From: Pelagibacteraceae bacterium AG-430-F16
GTDB lineage: Bacteria > Pseudomonadota > Alphaproteobacteria > Pelagibacterales > Pelagibacteraceae
Direction of reading: 5' to 3'
DNA length: 64,000 bases
Assembly (NCBI GenBank): GCA_003213015.1
Contig: QCOG01000002.1
Location: 10,001 to 74,000 of the forward strand
Shown: positions 1 through 11,348 of the stretch, piece by piece
Position numbering within the stretch: position 1 is the first letter of the stretch
How the letters are laid out: each line of letters starts with the position of its first letter
Notes under the pieces: generated by a model
Database searches by the model: none
Seen by the model: only the letters and a program-made list of their open reading frames with translations
Told to the model about the DNA's origin: nothing
Made by a program: the position numbers and the translations under genes

Positions 1-702
<702 letters not shown>

Positions 703-743
703 TATGCACAGAAAAAAATTCTGTGTTGAATCAAATTTTGTTG

Positions 744-793
744 GAATGTTCATCTCTTCGAACATTCTTGATTGTTCATCTATTCGAACAATC
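744..793 (-). repeat. Two tandem hairpins in the tRNA-Ala/23S spacer
   Basis: Two adjacent 24-base hairpins repeat with a 26-base period. The first pairs GAATGTTC (744-751) with GAACATTC (760-767); the second pairs GATTGTTC (770-777) with GAACAATC (786-793). The loops are nearly identical (ATCTCTT and ATCTATT plus C). The stems differ by one base, and its partner base has changed to keep the pair. This suggests a duplicated and selected RNA structure, probably a processing element of the 23S precursor. Confidence 0.75.
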
Positions 794-851
794 GGATATA
801 GATATTGATAATAATTAAAAATATTTACAAATAAAATAACTAGGTTTCTCA

Positions 852-927
852 TGGTGGAGGATAGCGGGATCGAACCGCTGACCTCCTGAATGCAAATCAG
901 GCGCTCTCCCAGCTGAGCTAATCCCCC
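852..927 (-). tRNA. tRNA-Ala (anticodon TGC)
   Basis: The reverse complement folds as a complete 76-base cloverleaf. It has a GGGGGAT acceptor strand, a D arm with GCTCAGCTGGGAGAGC, an anticodon loop TTTGCAT giving anticodon TGC, a standard GGTTCGATC T arm and an encoded CCA end. It lies between tRNA-Ile and 23S in the rRNA operon, the usual place for this tRNA. Confidence 0.97.
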
Positions 928-935
928 AGATATAT

Positions 936-1012
936 TGGTGGGCCGAGATAGACTCGAACTATCGACCCCACCCTTATCAAGGGTGTGCTCTAACCAACTG
1001 AGCTACCGGCCC
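936..1012 (-). tRNA. tRNA-Ile (anticodon GAT)
   Basis: The reverse complement folds as a 77-base tRNA starting GGGCCGGTAGCTCAG. The anticodon loop TTGATAA gives anticodon GAT, the T arm is GTTCGAGTC, and CCA is encoded. It lies directly downstream of 16S and upstream of tRNA-Ala, the common bacterial spacer order. Confidence 0.97.
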
Positions 1013-1044
1013 TCATTGTTTTTAAGAGAAACACAAAAATTAAA

Positions 1045-1062
1045 AAGAGAAGTGCGGACGGT
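1045..1062 (-). repeat. 3' half of the 16S processing stem
   Basis: AAGAGAAGTGCGGACGGT on the plus strand is the reverse complement of the sequence at 2680-2697, apart from one G-U wobble in the transcript. The two halves flank 16S, so the primary transcript can form an 18-bp stalk, the classic RNase III substrate that releases pre-16S. Confidence 0.85.
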
Positions 1063-1116
1063 CAACATTAACCTGTTAAATATTTAGAATAAAATTATTA
1101 AATTTTATTCATCCTT

Positions 1117-2593
<1,477 letters not shown>

Positions 2594-2679
2594 AAAAACG
2601 GCGCACACTAGCTTCTATATAAATCTAAGAATAAATTTATATAATGTTGAAGTGTGTACGACAAATTTTGGTAACCTTA

Positions 2680-2697
2680 ACCGTCCACACTTCTCTT
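2680..2697 (-). repeat. 5' half of the 16S processing stem
   Basis: ACCGTCCACACTTCTCTT pairs with 1045-1062 across the 16S gene, giving an 18-bp stem in the rRNA precursor. It lies about 90 bases upstream of the mature 16S 5' end and downstream of the probable promoter. Confidence 0.85.
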
Positions 2698-2773
2698 CTT
2701 AAATTTTTACTTTTCAAATAGCTAATTAGGTTTAAGCCTAATAATTAACAATTTTCATTGTTTGGAGAGACTG

Positions 2774-2801
2774 CTTATAGTACAAATCGTTGGTAAATCA
2801 A
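2774..2801 (-). promoter_or_regulatory. Probable rRNA operon promoter
   Basis: On the minus strand there is a -35-like TTGATT (2796-2801), a 16-base spacer and a -10-like TATAAG (2774-2779), about 180 bases upstream of 16S. The same -10 hexamer and spacer length occur ahead of rpmH. No other good sigma-70-like pair was seen in the 16S leader. Confidence 0.55.
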
Positions 2802-2853
2802 GGGATTATCAAAGAAAATAGCTCAAAAAAGCCAATAAAAACCTATACTTTTT

Positions 2854-4200
2854 ATGCTAGTTTTTTTAAAGACAATAAATTATAGAAATTCCATGAAATT
2901 TATTCAACTTAAGGTTACATCATTAATAAGAAAAAATACCGAAGTATTTCTTTTAATACTCTTACTGATAGTTTCAACTCTTATAATTCAAGTTTACAAC
3001 TCCCAAAGCAAAAAAGTTAATAATGAATATATAAAGGTTTTAAGAAACACTTACTTTAAAAAAACAATAAACCACATTTTCTTCAACTTAACTCCTAGAT
3101 ATGAGCAGATTGACTATTCAGTTAAAAGCGGACAGACACTTAGGGATATTCTTAAAGAATTTTCTGTCAAAGACGATGAGATCAAAAAAATATTTGCAAT
3201 TTTAAATAGAGAAGAAACAAAGAAAATAAGATCTAAGCAAATTCTAAACATAGTTCTGGATAATACTGATAAAAATAACAAGAAAATATTAAGCCTTTTA
3301 ATACCTATTTCAAAAACAAGAAAAATACAAATAGTAAAAAATTTAGATACAGATCAACTTAAAAAAGAGGAAATTGTAACTAACCTTACTAAAAAACTTG
3401 TTTTAAAAGAAGGTGTCATAAGGTCAAGTCTCTATAAATCAGCTGTAAAACAAAAAATAAATCCTAATGTTATAATAGAATTTGCAAGACTCTATGGTTT
3501 TCAGGTGGATTTTCAAAGAGACATTAGAAAAAATGATTCATACCAAATTATCTATGAAACATTCATAGATGAAAATAATGAAGTATTTAGCACTGGGGAA
3601 ATAATTTATGCTAACTTAGTTCTGAGAGGACAGACAAACCAGTTATATTTTTATCCAGACAAAAAATTTTTTGGTCACTATGATGAAAATGGAAAAAGTA
3701 TTAAAAAAGCATTAATGAAAACTCCAATAAATGGAGCAAGGTTGTCGTCTCCATTTGGAATGAGAAAACATCCTATTTTAGGTTTTAACAAGATGCATCG
3801 AGGTACTGATTTTGCTGCACCATTAGGTACACCTATCATGGCATCAGGTGATGGCATTATTTTAAAAGCAGGTTGGTGTGGTGGTGGTGGTAATTGTGTA
3901 AAAATAAAACACAATACAACTTATCAAACAATTTATGCACATATGTCTAAATTTTCAAATCTCGCAGTTCCTGGCTCAAGAGTAAAGCAAGGACAAATTA
4001 TTGGTTATGTTGGATCAACTGGTATGTCAACTGGTCCACATTTACATTATGAAGTAATTGAAAATGGAAAAAAAATTAATTCGCAAACATTAAAATTACC
4101 TCCAGGAAAATCTCTTAAAGGGCCAGTGAGAGAAAATTTTGAAATTGTTAGAATAAAAACAGATGTGCTTAAGTCAGATTTGATAATTAAAATTAATTAA
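2854..4200 (+). CDS. M23 family metallopeptidase (murein hydrolase-like)
   Basis: The product is probably a cell-envelope peptidase that cuts peptidoglycan cross-links, or a non-enzymatic activator of such enzymes. An N-terminal membrane segment (about residues 30-47) anchors it. A stretch starting IDYSVKSGQTLRDIL near residue 90 resembles the OapA/LysM-like N-terminal part of MepM-type proteins. The C-terminal M23 domain has the zinc motifs HRGTDFAAP and HLHYEV, with GWCGGGGN between them, so the catalytic site looks intact. Neither candidate start (2854 or 2893) has a clear ribosome site; the Met at 2893 puts the membrane anchor nearer the N terminus. It is transcribed away from the rRNA operon. 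Confidence 0.88.
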   Translation: MLVFLKTINYRNSMKFIQLKVTSLIRKNTEVFLLILLLIVSTLIIQVYNSQSKKVNNEYIKVLRNTYFKKTINHIFFNLTPRYEQIDYSVKSGQTLRDILKEFSVKDDEIKKIFAILNREETKKIRSKQILNIVLDNTDKNNKKILSLLIPISKTRKIQIVKNLDTDQLKKEEIVTNLTKKLVLKEGVIRSSLYKSAVKQKINPNVIIEFARLYGFQVDFQRDIRKNDSYQIIYETFIDENNEVFSTGEIIYANLVLRGQTNQLYFYPDKKFFGHYDENGKSIKKALMKTPINGARLSSPFGMRKHPILGFNKMHRGTDFAAPLGTPIMASGDGIILKAGWCGGGGNCVKIKHNTTYQTIYAHMSKFSNLAVPGSRVKQGQIIGYVGSTGMSTGPHLHYEVIENGKKINSQTLKLPPGKSLKGPVRENFEIVRIKTDVLKSDLIIKIN

Positions 4201-4207
4201 TATTTTT

Positions 4208-4504
4208 TTAGGAAATATCTTTTTCTTTTTGCTCTAGTGAAACTCTTAAAAAGTGGTCCGCATACTGAAAATAGTTTTCTGATAGTATTTTATCTCCATT
4301 GGACAAAGCTTCTCTAGCAAGGTCATTGTACTTTGAAATTAATTTTTGGACATTTCCATTGCTTCTGTTTATTTTCCTTCTAAAAGAATTTTCACTATTT
4401 GCAAAGTTACCGTTTAATTTGTCTATGTCCGAACTTCTTTTAAATGATCTGTCAGAGTGATTTCTACTTCTGTTTCTCTTTAAATTATTTCTAAATTGTC
4501 TCAT
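4208..4504 (-). CDS. DUF4167 domain protein
   Basis: This small basic protein has an Arg/Asn-rich N terminus and a C-terminal DUF4167 signature, seen as NVQKLISKYNDLAREALSNG followed by ENYFQYADHFLRV. The family is restricted to Alphaproteobacteria and normally follows prmC. Its function is unknown; the basic N terminus suggests nucleic-acid or ribosome binding, which is only inference. It is the last gene of the lysC-ispG-prfA-prmC block, 6 bases after prmC, and converges with the M23 peptidase gene. Confidence 0.88.
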   Translation of the reverse strand: MRQFRNNLKRNRSRNHSDRSFKRSSDIDKLNGNFANSENSFRRKINRSNGNVQKLISKYNDLAREALSNGDKILSENYFQYADHFLRVSLEQKEKDIS

Positions 4505-4510
4505 GTGTTT

Positions 4511-5350
4511 TTAATTTATTTTTGTAGATACTATACATCTAATATTATTTCCATAGTCTCTGATAGTTTTATTTATATAAAAATTTTTTTCTTTTAAGAG
4601 TTTAGTCACCTTGTATTTTTGATCGTATCCAATTTCAAGGATAAGTTTACCATTAATTTTTAATAAATGTTTTGATTTTGAAATAATTTTTTTAATTACT
4701 TCTAAACCATCTAATCCACCATCCAAAGCAATTTTTGGTTCATAAATTATTGAGTCCAAATATTTTATTTTGTGTTTTTTAATATATGGAGGATTACTTA
4801 TAATTAAATCATATTTATCGTTGTAAAAATTGTCAACATCTCTTTTATAAAATTTAATTCTATCTGATAATTGATGTAAATTTGCATTGATTTTTGCCAA
4901 TTTTAAAGCATTTTTAGATAAATCTATGGCATCACATTTGCAATATAGCCTCTCTTTTAAAATAGATATTGATAAACATCCGGAGCCGACACCGATGTCG
5001 AGTAATCTTTTAAACTGATTTTTTTTAATTATTTTAAGTGACTGTTCCACCAAATGTTCTGAATCCGGGCGAGGGATAAGTACATTTTCGTTTGTTATAA
5101 ACTTATCTCTCCAAAAACTTTTAGTGTTAGTTATATAGGCGATTGGCTCTTTTTTCTTTCTTCTATTAACAAGATTTAAATATTTTTCTCTTTCTTCTTT
5201 TTTCATTTGTTTCTCTGAATTAAGAAGAATGTCTTCTCTTGAAATATTTAGGGTTTTCGACATTAAAATTTCACAATCAATTTTATATGAAGGTATATTA
5301 GTTTTTTTTAGTATCTCTTGACCATCTTTCAAATTATCTATTATTTTCAT
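4511..5350 (-). CDS. prmC: Peptide chain release factor N5-glutamine methyltransferase
   Basis: PrmC methylates the glutamine of the GGQ motif in release factors, using S-adenosylmethionine. An N-terminal helical domain is followed by a Rossmann methyltransferase domain with the SAM loop [13 protein letters not shown] and the catalytic NPPY motif ([12 protein letters not shown]). The length (279 residues) fits the family. It overlaps its substrate gene prfA by 4 bases, so the two are probably translationally coupled. Confidence 0.96.
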   Translation of the reverse strand: MKIIDNLKDGQEILKKTNIPSYKIDCEILMSKTLNISREDILLNSEKQMKKEEREKYLNLVNRRKKKEPIAYITNTKSFWRDKFITNENVLIPRPDSEHLVEQSLKIIKKNQFKRLLDIGVGSGCLSISILKERLYCKCDAIDLSKNALKLAKINANLHQLSDRIKFYKRDVDNFYNDKYDLIISNPPYIKKHKIKYLDSIIYEPKIALDGGLDGLEVIKKIISKSKHLLKINGKLILEIGYDQKYKVTKLLKEKNFYINKTIRDYGNNIRCIVSTKIN

Positions 5351-6420
5351 GATATTTTTTTTAGTTCTTCCTCTTGGGCTTGAAGGCTTAAACTATCAAT
5401 CATTTCATCAAAAATTTGTCCTTCCATAAACTCCTCTAGTTTATGTAATGTCAGATTGATTCTATGATCTGTGACTCTACCTTGAGGAAAATTATATGTT
5501 CTTATTCTTTCAGATCTATCACCTGATCCAATTTTACTTTTTCGATCTTTTGCTCTTTCCTCGTCTCTTTTATTTCTTTCAAACTCGTATATTCTCGATC
5601 TCAAAATTTTAAGCCCTTTCTCTTTATTTCTAATTTGAGATTTTTCGTCTTGTTGGCTAACAACAATTCCTGTTGGGATGTGGGTAATTCTTACAGCTGA
5701 GTCTGTAGTATTAACACTTTGCCCTCCAGGGCCGCTACTTCTGAATACATCAATTCTCAAGTCTTTTTCTTCGATCTTTATGTCTACTTCTTCTGCCTCT
5801 GGTAATACCGCAACTGTTGCTGCTGAAGTATGAACTCTGCCTTGCGTCTCAGTATCCGGAACTCGTTGGACTCTATGAACTCCGCTTTCATATTTTAATG
5901 AGGAATAAATATTTCTTCCTTTTATTGAGGCAATTACCTCCTTCAATCCACCTGCATCACTTTTTGATATACTTATTATTTCCAAAAACCATTTCTTTTT
6001 TTGGCTTACTTTTTCGTACATTTTAAAAAGATCTGAAGCAAAAAGACTTGCCTCTAGTCCACCTGTTCCCGCTCGTATTTCTATTATCGCATTTTTGGTA
6101 TCTGCCTCATCTTTTGGTAGCAAAAACAATTTTAGTTTATTTTCATTTTTATCTTTTTTAAGCTCAAGCTCATCAAGTTCGATTTTGGCCAACTCTATCA
6201 TTTCTTTATCATTGTTTTCATCATTAATAATTTTTTTTAGATCGTCCTTAGTTCTATCAAATATAAGATAATCTTTAGCATGATTTATTATTGAATTTAA
6301 TTCTGAATATTCTTTAGATTTAGATGCGAATTGCTTTTTTTCAATTGCTCCAGATGATAACTCTTTTTCCAAAATCTCATGTTTTCTTATTATCTCCCTT
6401 ACCTTATCAACTGGTATCAT
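5347..6420 (-). CDS. prfA: Peptide chain release factor 1
   Basis: RF1 terminates translation at UAA and UAG. The GGQ motif is present as [17 protein letters not shown], and the codon-recognition PxT tripeptide is PDT in [18 protein letters not shown]. The [22 protein letters not shown] block is typical. The length (357) is standard. It lies between ispG (1-base overlap) and prmC (4-base overlap). In many Alphaproteobacteria ptsP lies between lysC and prfA; here ispG takes that place. Confidence 0.97.
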   Translation of the reverse strand: MIPVDKVREIIRKHEILEKELSSGAIEKKQFASKSKEYSELNSIINHAKDYLIFDRTKDDLKKIINDENNDKEMIELAKIELDELELKKDKNENKLKLFLLPKDEADTKNAIIEIRAGTGGLEASLFASDLFKMYEKVSQKKKWFLEIISISKSDAGGLKEVIASIKGRNIYSSLKYESGVHRVQRVPDTETQGRVHTSAATVAVLPEAEEVDIKIEEKDLRIDVFRSSGPGGQSVNTTDSAVRITHIPTGIVVSQQDEKSQIRNKEKGLKILRSRIYEFERNKRDEERAKDRKSKIGSGDRSERIRTYNFPQGRVTDHRINLTLHKLEEFMEGQIFDEMIDSLSLQAQEEELKKIS

Positions 6421-7520
6421 TAGATTTTATTTTTGATGTCTTTTTCTTTTTTCTCAACTAAAGCAACAACTTTGGAAATAATTTCATCATTTTTCAATTT
6501 TTCTTTTTGAACACCGTTAAGATATAACATGTTGCTATCTTTTCCTCCGCCAGTAATTCCAATATCAGACGAAGCAGCTTCGCCTGGCCCATTAACGACA
6601 CATCCGATTATAGATAAAGTAAGAGGTGTTTTTATATGAGATAATTTTTCTTCCAATTTTTTGACTACATCAATCACTTCAAAACCTTGACGCGCACAAG
6701 AAGGGCATGAAATAACTTTTACGCCCCTATTTCTTAAATTCAAGGATTTTAAAATTTCATTACCTATTTTCACTTCTTTAATAGGATCGTCAGATAGAGA
6801 AACTCTAATTGTGTCACCAATTCCTTCCATCAAAAGAGAGCCTAAGCCTATTGATGTTTTTACACTTCCAGGTACAAAACTTCCTGACTCTGTCACACCT
6901 AAATGCAAAGGGTAATCTGTCTTAGTTGAGAGAAGTCTGTATGATGCTATCGATAAAAACACATCTGAAGATTTGACGCTAACTTTAAAATTAAAAAAAT
7001 CTTCATCCTCTATAATCTTAATATTCCTCATTGCACTTTCCACTAAAGCATCTGGGCAGGGTCCTTTATATTTTTCCAAAATATCTTTTTCTAAAGAACC
7101 AGCATTTACTCCAATCCTTAATGCACATTCATAGTCTTTAGCTGCCGCTATTACTTGTTTAATTTTATCTTTTTGGCCAATGTTACCTGGATTAATTCTC
7201 AAACATTTTGCTCCATTCTTAGCCGCCTCTATTGCTCTTTTGTAATGAAAATGAATATCTGCGATAATCGGAACTTTACTTTCTTTTACTATTTCTTTTA
7301 AAGAATTTGTCGAATTCTCATCGGGACATGAAACCCTTACGAGCTCAGCACCTTCTTCAGCGCAATTATTAATTTGTTCAATAGTTTCTTTTACATTGGT
7401 AGTTAGAGTATTTGTCATTGTCTGAACTGTGATTGAATTTTCTCCACCAATTTTTATATTACCAACATTTATCTCTTTTGTTTTCTTTCTTTTTATATCT
7501 CTAAACTCTTTATAACTCAT
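6420..7520 (-). CDS. ispG: 4-hydroxy-3-methylbut-2-en-1-yl diphosphate synthase
   Basis: IspG (GcpE) is the iron-sulfur enzyme of the non-mevalonate isoprenoid pathway that makes HMBPP from methylerythritol cyclodiphosphate. The N-terminal barrel begins [18 protein letters not shown]. The C-terminal cluster-binding cysteines are in [11 protein letters not shown] and in [11 protein letters not shown], which also holds the conserved NGPGE. The length (366) is usual for the short bacterial form. It overlaps lysC by 4 bases and prfA by 1 base. Confidence 0.96.
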   Translation of the reverse strand: MSYKEFRDIKRKKTKEINVGNIKIGGENSITVQTMTNTLTTNVKETIEQINNCAEEGAELVRVSCPDENSTNSLKEIVKESKVPIIADIHFHYKRAIEAAKNGAKCLRINPGNIGQKDKIKQVIAAAKDYECALRIGVNAGSLEKDILEKYKGPCPDALVESAMRNIKIIEDEDFFNFKVSVKSSDVFLSIASYRLLSTKTDYPLHLGVTESGSFVPGSVKTSIGLGSLLMEGIGDTIRVSLSDDPIKEVKIGNEILKSLNLRNRGVKVISCPSCARQGFEVIDVVKKLEEKLSHIKTPLTLSIIGCVVNGPGEAASSDIGITGGGKDSNMLYLNGVQKEKLKNDEIISKVVALVEKKEKDIKNKI

Positions 7521-8731
7521 TTATTTAAATTAAATTCTTTGTGTAATAATTCAACTGATTTTTTTAAATTTTTACTTTGAATTAAAACAGATATTTTTAT
7601 TTCAGAAGTAGAAATAACAAGAATATTAATTTTTTTATTTGCCAATGCCTGAAACATTCGATAAGTAACCCCTGGTGTAGTGATCATTCCAACACCGACA
7701 ATAGAAACTTTTGCTACATTTTTATCTACAATCAATTTTTTAAATTTTATCTTTTTGTTTTTAGAAATAAGTTTTTTAGTTTTAAGTAGATCTTCAGACT
7801 TAATAGTAAACGTTAAATCTGTTTCTTTACCATCTGAAGAAATATTTTGAACTACCATGTCAACATTTATAGAATTTTTATATAGTGGTTCAAATATTGC
7901 TGCAGCTACACCTGGTTTATCTTTCACACCAAGAAGACTTACTTTTGCATCGTTTTTAGTAAAAGATACACCCCTGATTATATTAATATCCCTAATCTTT
8001 TTTCTTCCAATTATTTGTGTTCCTGGTTTATTTGTAAATGATGATTTCACATCAATTTTTATTTTATTTAATTTAGCATCTTGAATTGAAGCCGGCTGCA
8101 TTACTTTAGCGCCAAGTGAGGACATTTCGAGCATCTCTTCGTAAGATAATACTTTTATTTTTTTTGCTTTTTTTGTTAAATTTGGATCAGCAGTATAAAC
8201 TCCATCAACATCAGTATAAATTATACATCTTTTAGCTTTAAAAAATTTAGCAAGCATAATTGCACTTGCATCACTGCCGCCTCTTTCTAAAGTGGTAATT
8301 CTATTCTCTTTATTTAAACCTTGAAAACCAGTTATTATTGGAGTGCCACCTTTCTTTAAGTATTTTTTTATCTTATCTGTGCCAATTTTTAAAATTCTTG
8401 CAGAACTATAGTTACCTTTTGTAATTATAGGGATCTGCCATGACATCCAAGATCTTGATTCAAAACCTAGGTCAAATAGCTTTCCAGCGATTAAAGCACT
8501 AGCCATTTGTTCACCTGTGGATAATAGAACATCTCTCTCAGAGTTAGGGAAATTTTTAGAAATTTTAACGGATTTTTTTAAAAGTTCATTTGTAACACCA
8601 CTCATAGCAGATGTTACAACAATTACTTTGTATTTTTTTTTAATGAATGAGATAATTATTTTAGATATTTTTATAATTCTATGTAATGTACCAACCGATG
8701 TTCCGCCAAATTTTAAAACAATTATTTTCAT
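7517..8731 (-). CDS. lysC: Aspartate kinase
   Basis: The enzyme phosphorylates aspartate, the first step to lysine, DAP, threonine and methionine. The kinase domain starts with [10 protein letters not shown] and has [12 protein letters not shown] and the [12 protein letters not shown] segment. Two C-terminal ACT repeats ([17 protein letters not shown] and [16 protein letters not shown]) indicate allosteric control, most likely by lysine and/or threonine. At 404 residues it is a standard monofunctional kinase. It is the first gene of the minus-strand block, with ubiG divergent across a 65-base gap. dapD and dapE later in the window serve the same pathway. Confidence 0.95.
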   Translation of the reverse strand: MKIIVLKFGGTSVGTLHRIIKISKIIISFIKKKYKVIVVTSAMSGVTNELLKKSVKISKNFPNSERDVLLSTGEQMASALIAGKLFDLGFESRSWMSWQIPIITKGNYSSARILKIGTDKIKKYLKKGGTPIITGFQGLNKENRITTLERGGSDASAIMLAKFFKAKRCIIYTDVDGVYTADPNLTKKAKKIKVLSYEEMLEMSSLGAKVMQPASIQDAKLNKIKIDVKSSFTNKPGTQIIGRKKIRDINIIRGVSFTKNDAKVSLLGVKDKPGVAAAIFEPLYKNSINVDMVVQNISSDGKETDLTFTIKSEDLLKTKKLISKNKKIKFKKLIVDKNVAKVSIVGVGMITTPGVTYRMFQALANKKINILVISTSEIKISVLIQSKNLKKSVELLHKEFNLNK

Positions 8732-8796
8732 TGATATTTTATATTTAAATTTTTATATTTAGATAAAATACATCTTAAATGTAAAGTCAACAACCA

Positions 8797-9525
8797 ATGA
8801 AAAAAGATACTATTAATAAAAAGGAAATTGATAAATTTTCAAAATTAGCTGATGAGTGGTGGGACCCTGAGGGTAAATTTAAACCATTACATAATTTTAA
8901 TCCAGTCAGACTAAAATATATTAAAGATACAATTACCAAAAAATTTGGAAATAAATCAGAAAAATTACCATTAAAAGATATAAAAATATTAGACATTGGT
9001 TGTGGTGGAGGTCTTTTAAGTGAACCCCTTTCGAGATTAGGTGCAACAGTTACGGGTATAGATGCCTCGGACAGAAACATCAAAATTGCTAAAAAGCATT
9101 TACAAAAAAGTAAATTAAATATTGATTATTATTGTTCATCTCCAGAGAAATTTGTTATCAAAGAAAAATTTGATGTAGTGTTAAATATGGAGATAGTTGA
9201 ACACGTAGATAATGTCGATTTTTTTTTATTAAAAAGCTCGGAACTTTTGAATAAAAATGGCTTAATGTTTATTGCAACTTTAAATAAAACATTAAAGTCT
9301 TATGTCTTTGCAATAATTGGCGCTGAATACATCTTAAAATGGTTGCCAATAGGTACCCATGATTGGAACAAATTTCTAAAACCTGATGATTTAATCAATA
9401 TTTGTAAAAAAAATTCGTTAACTTTAAATGACTTAATTGGTGTAAAGTTTAATGTTCTAAAAGATGAATGGATTATGTCTGAGGATAGCTCAGTAAATTA
9501 TCTTGCACAATTTTCTAAAACTTAA
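8797..9525 (+). CDS. ubiG: Ubiquinone biosynthesis O-methyltransferase
   Basis: UbiG performs the two O-methylations of ubiquinone synthesis. The N-terminal FSKLADEWWDPEGKFKPLH is a UbiG hallmark, followed by the SAM loop ILDIGCGGGLLSEPLSRLGA and the NMEIVEHVDN motif. The length (242) is typical. It is divergent from lysC and its stop overlaps the stop of the convergent DUF1178 gene by 4 bases. Confidence 0.95.
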   Translation: MKKDTINKKEIDKFSKLADEWWDPEGKFKPLHNFNPVRLKYIKDTITKKFGNKSEKLPLKDIKILDIGCGGGLLSEPLSRLGATVTGIDASDRNIKIAKKHLQKSKLNIDYYCSSPEKFVIKEKFDVVLNMEIVEHVDNVDFFLLKSSELLNKNGLMFIATLNKTLKSYVFAIIGAEYILKWLPIGTHDWNKFLKPDDLINICKKNSLTLNDLIGVKFNVLKDEWIMSEDSSVNYLAQFSKT

Positions 9526-9944
9526 TTTTCTTTATCCTCTATCCAGGGAAACTCCTCAGTTTTAATGCCTTCTTGTTTAAGATCTTGAATTTCTTTTTGT
9601 GAAGCTTTTCCATAAATTGCTTTTTTTTCCTTTTTCGGGTCATAATGTATTAGCCTTGCCTCATGAGCAAAGTTGTCTCCGACGTATTTAAAGTTATTTT
9701 TTATAAACTTTTTAAACTCTCTTAGCTTTGACTTAATCTCCTTAATTTTATTAGTATCTTTTGTTTTAAGATCTGGGCTGTTTAATATATTTGGTGACAT
9801 CAGAGTTTTTTCTACTTTTCGTGAATCGCAAATATGACAATTCAAATATTTTCTCTTTTTTAATTTTTCGTATTCCTTAGAATTAGAAAACCAACTATCA
9901 AAAATGTTATTACAATCTTTACAAATTAGTTTGTATTTAATCAT
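9522..9944 (-). CDS. DUF1178 family protein
   Basis: A small soluble protein with an N-terminal zinc-ribbon-like arrangement (CKDCNNIFDSWF, then CHICDS) and a C-terminal EEFPWIED tail, matching DUF1178 proteins of Proteobacteria. The function is unknown; the paired cysteines suggest metal binding. It converges with ubiG. Confidence 0.88.
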   Translation of the reverse strand: MIKYKLICKDCNNIFDSWFSNSKEYEKLKKRKYLNCHICDSRKVEKTLMSPNILNSPDLKTKDTNKIKEIKSKLREFKKFIKNNFKYVGDNFAHEARLIHYDPKKEKKAIYGKASQKEIQDLKQEGIKTEEFPWIEDKEN

Positions 9945-9981
9945 GAAATATAAGTAATAATTCTTTTCTCTTTTTCAAGAT

Positions 9982-11283
9982 TTAGGTTCTATAGTCTGAA
10001 TTAATAGATATATACTTTTGAGAAAAGTCCATCGTGTAGCAAGTAAAACTTTTGTTACCGTTATTAATTTCAATTGTAATTTCTAAATTAGCTTGCTTCA
10101 TATAGTCTGCAACATCTTTTTCAATATAATTTTTATTAAGCTGTCCTTTGTCCAGAATTTTATACCCTCCTATAAATAAATTTACGCGATCTACTTCAAA
10201 CTCCACATCCGCTTTTCCAGCTGCCATTAATATTCTTCCCCAATTAGGATCTTCTCCTGTAATTGCTGTCTTTACTAACGGTGAGTTAGCTATTGAAAAT
10301 GATATTTTTTTTGCATCACTTTCACTAGAACATTTTAAGGAATTAATTTTTACAAACTTTGAAGCGCCCTCACCATCACTCACTACTCTTTTTGCTAAGT
10401 TTAGCAAAACATTATTTAGAGCTAAATCAAAATCTTTTAATTTAATATCATTTATATTACCAATAGGTTTATTTTTTGCCTTTCCTGTAGAGAAAATTGT
10501 TACCATGTCATTTGTGCTGGTGTCGCCATCACAACTAATTGCATTAAAAGTGTCTTGTATATTTTTTTTTAATATCTTTTTTAATATATTCGAAGAAAGG
10601 TCTGCATCAGTAAAAATATAAGCAAGGGTGGTTCCCATATTTGGAAAAATCATTCCAGATCCTTTAGCTAAACCATAAATTTTCACTTTTGTGTTTCCAA
10701 TATTGCATTCTTCCATAGCAAGCTTTGGCTTAAGGTCAGTTGTCAAAATACCCATTGCAGCTTTAATCCATAAATATTTATTTTGAGTGTACTTTATTTT
10801 ATCTACCAAACTTTTTATGGAAGACTTAATTTTTTCTTTTGGAAAGACCTCTCCAATTGTACCAGTGCAACCAAATAAAACTTCATTTGATTTTACTTTT
10901 TTTGGGTGTTCTTCGTCGTCTTTTTGTTTATTCGTTAAATTTATCGATATTTCCTCAGAAATTTCTTCAAGAGCTTCATAACCTTTTTTTCCTGTTAGCG
11001 CGTTAGCGTTTCTTGTGTTTACTAAAAGAGCACGAATCTTTTTTGTTTTTATTTTCTTGTTCCATTTAATGTTTTCGGATATTACCTGCGATTGGGTATA
11101 CACTGATGCGTGTTCAGCGCCATGTCTGAAATAAAAAAGGACCAAATCATCTCTATCATTATTATATAAATTAGCTGATGTCGTAGATACTGATACACCA
11201 TCAATATGGTCTAAGTCCTGGAAGTCAGCCATTTTTGACTTTTCTTTTTTAGATAACAAAAAATTACTTAAATTTAGGGGCAT
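9982..11283 (-). CDS. argJ: Bifunctional ornithine acetyltransferase / N-acetylglutamate synthase
   Basis: ArgJ recycles the acetyl group from N-acetylornithine to glutamate in the cyclic arginine pathway. The autocleavage region is KGSGMIFPNMGTTLAYI (about residues 207-223), with Thr218 as the expected nucleophile; the residue before it is Gly rather than the more common Ala. CGDxST and TGEDPNWGRI motifs follow. The length (433) covers both chains. argB, argD and argF elsewhere in the window complete most of the pathway. It is divergent from secA. Confidence 0.95.
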   Translation of the reverse strand: MPLNLSNFLLSKKEKSKMADFQDLDHIDGVSVSTTSANLYNNDRDDLVLFYFRHGAEHASVYTQSQVISENIKWNKKIKTKKIRALLVNTRNANALTGKKGYEALEEISEEISINLTNKQKDDEEHPKKVKSNEVLFGCTGTIGEVFPKEKIKSSIKSLVDKIKYTQNKYLWIKAAMGILTTDLKPKLAMEECNIGNTKVKIYGLAKGSGMIFPNMGTTLAYIFTDADLSSNILKKILKKNIQDTFNAISCDGDTSTNDMVTIFSTGKAKNKPIGNINDIKLKDFDLALNNVLLNLAKRVVSDGEGASKFVKINSLKCSSESDAKKISFSIANSPLVKTAITGEDPNWGRILMAAGKADVEFEVDRVNLFIGGYKILDKGQLNKNYIEKDVADYMKQANLEITIEINNGNKSFTCYTMDFSQKYISINSDYRT

Positions 11284-11348
11284 TCTATTTAAAAAAATTA
11301 ATTATTCACTATATAATCAATTAATAATTAATTATATATCAAAAAATA

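Noticed and set aside
8787..9083. 98-codon frame opposite ubiG
   Set aside because: ubiG motifs lie on the plus strand; the opposite frame has no family match and no neighbours.
10148..10621. 157-codon frame opposite argJ
   Set aside because: It is antisense to conserved argJ sequence and hydrophobic only through reverse-complement codon effects.
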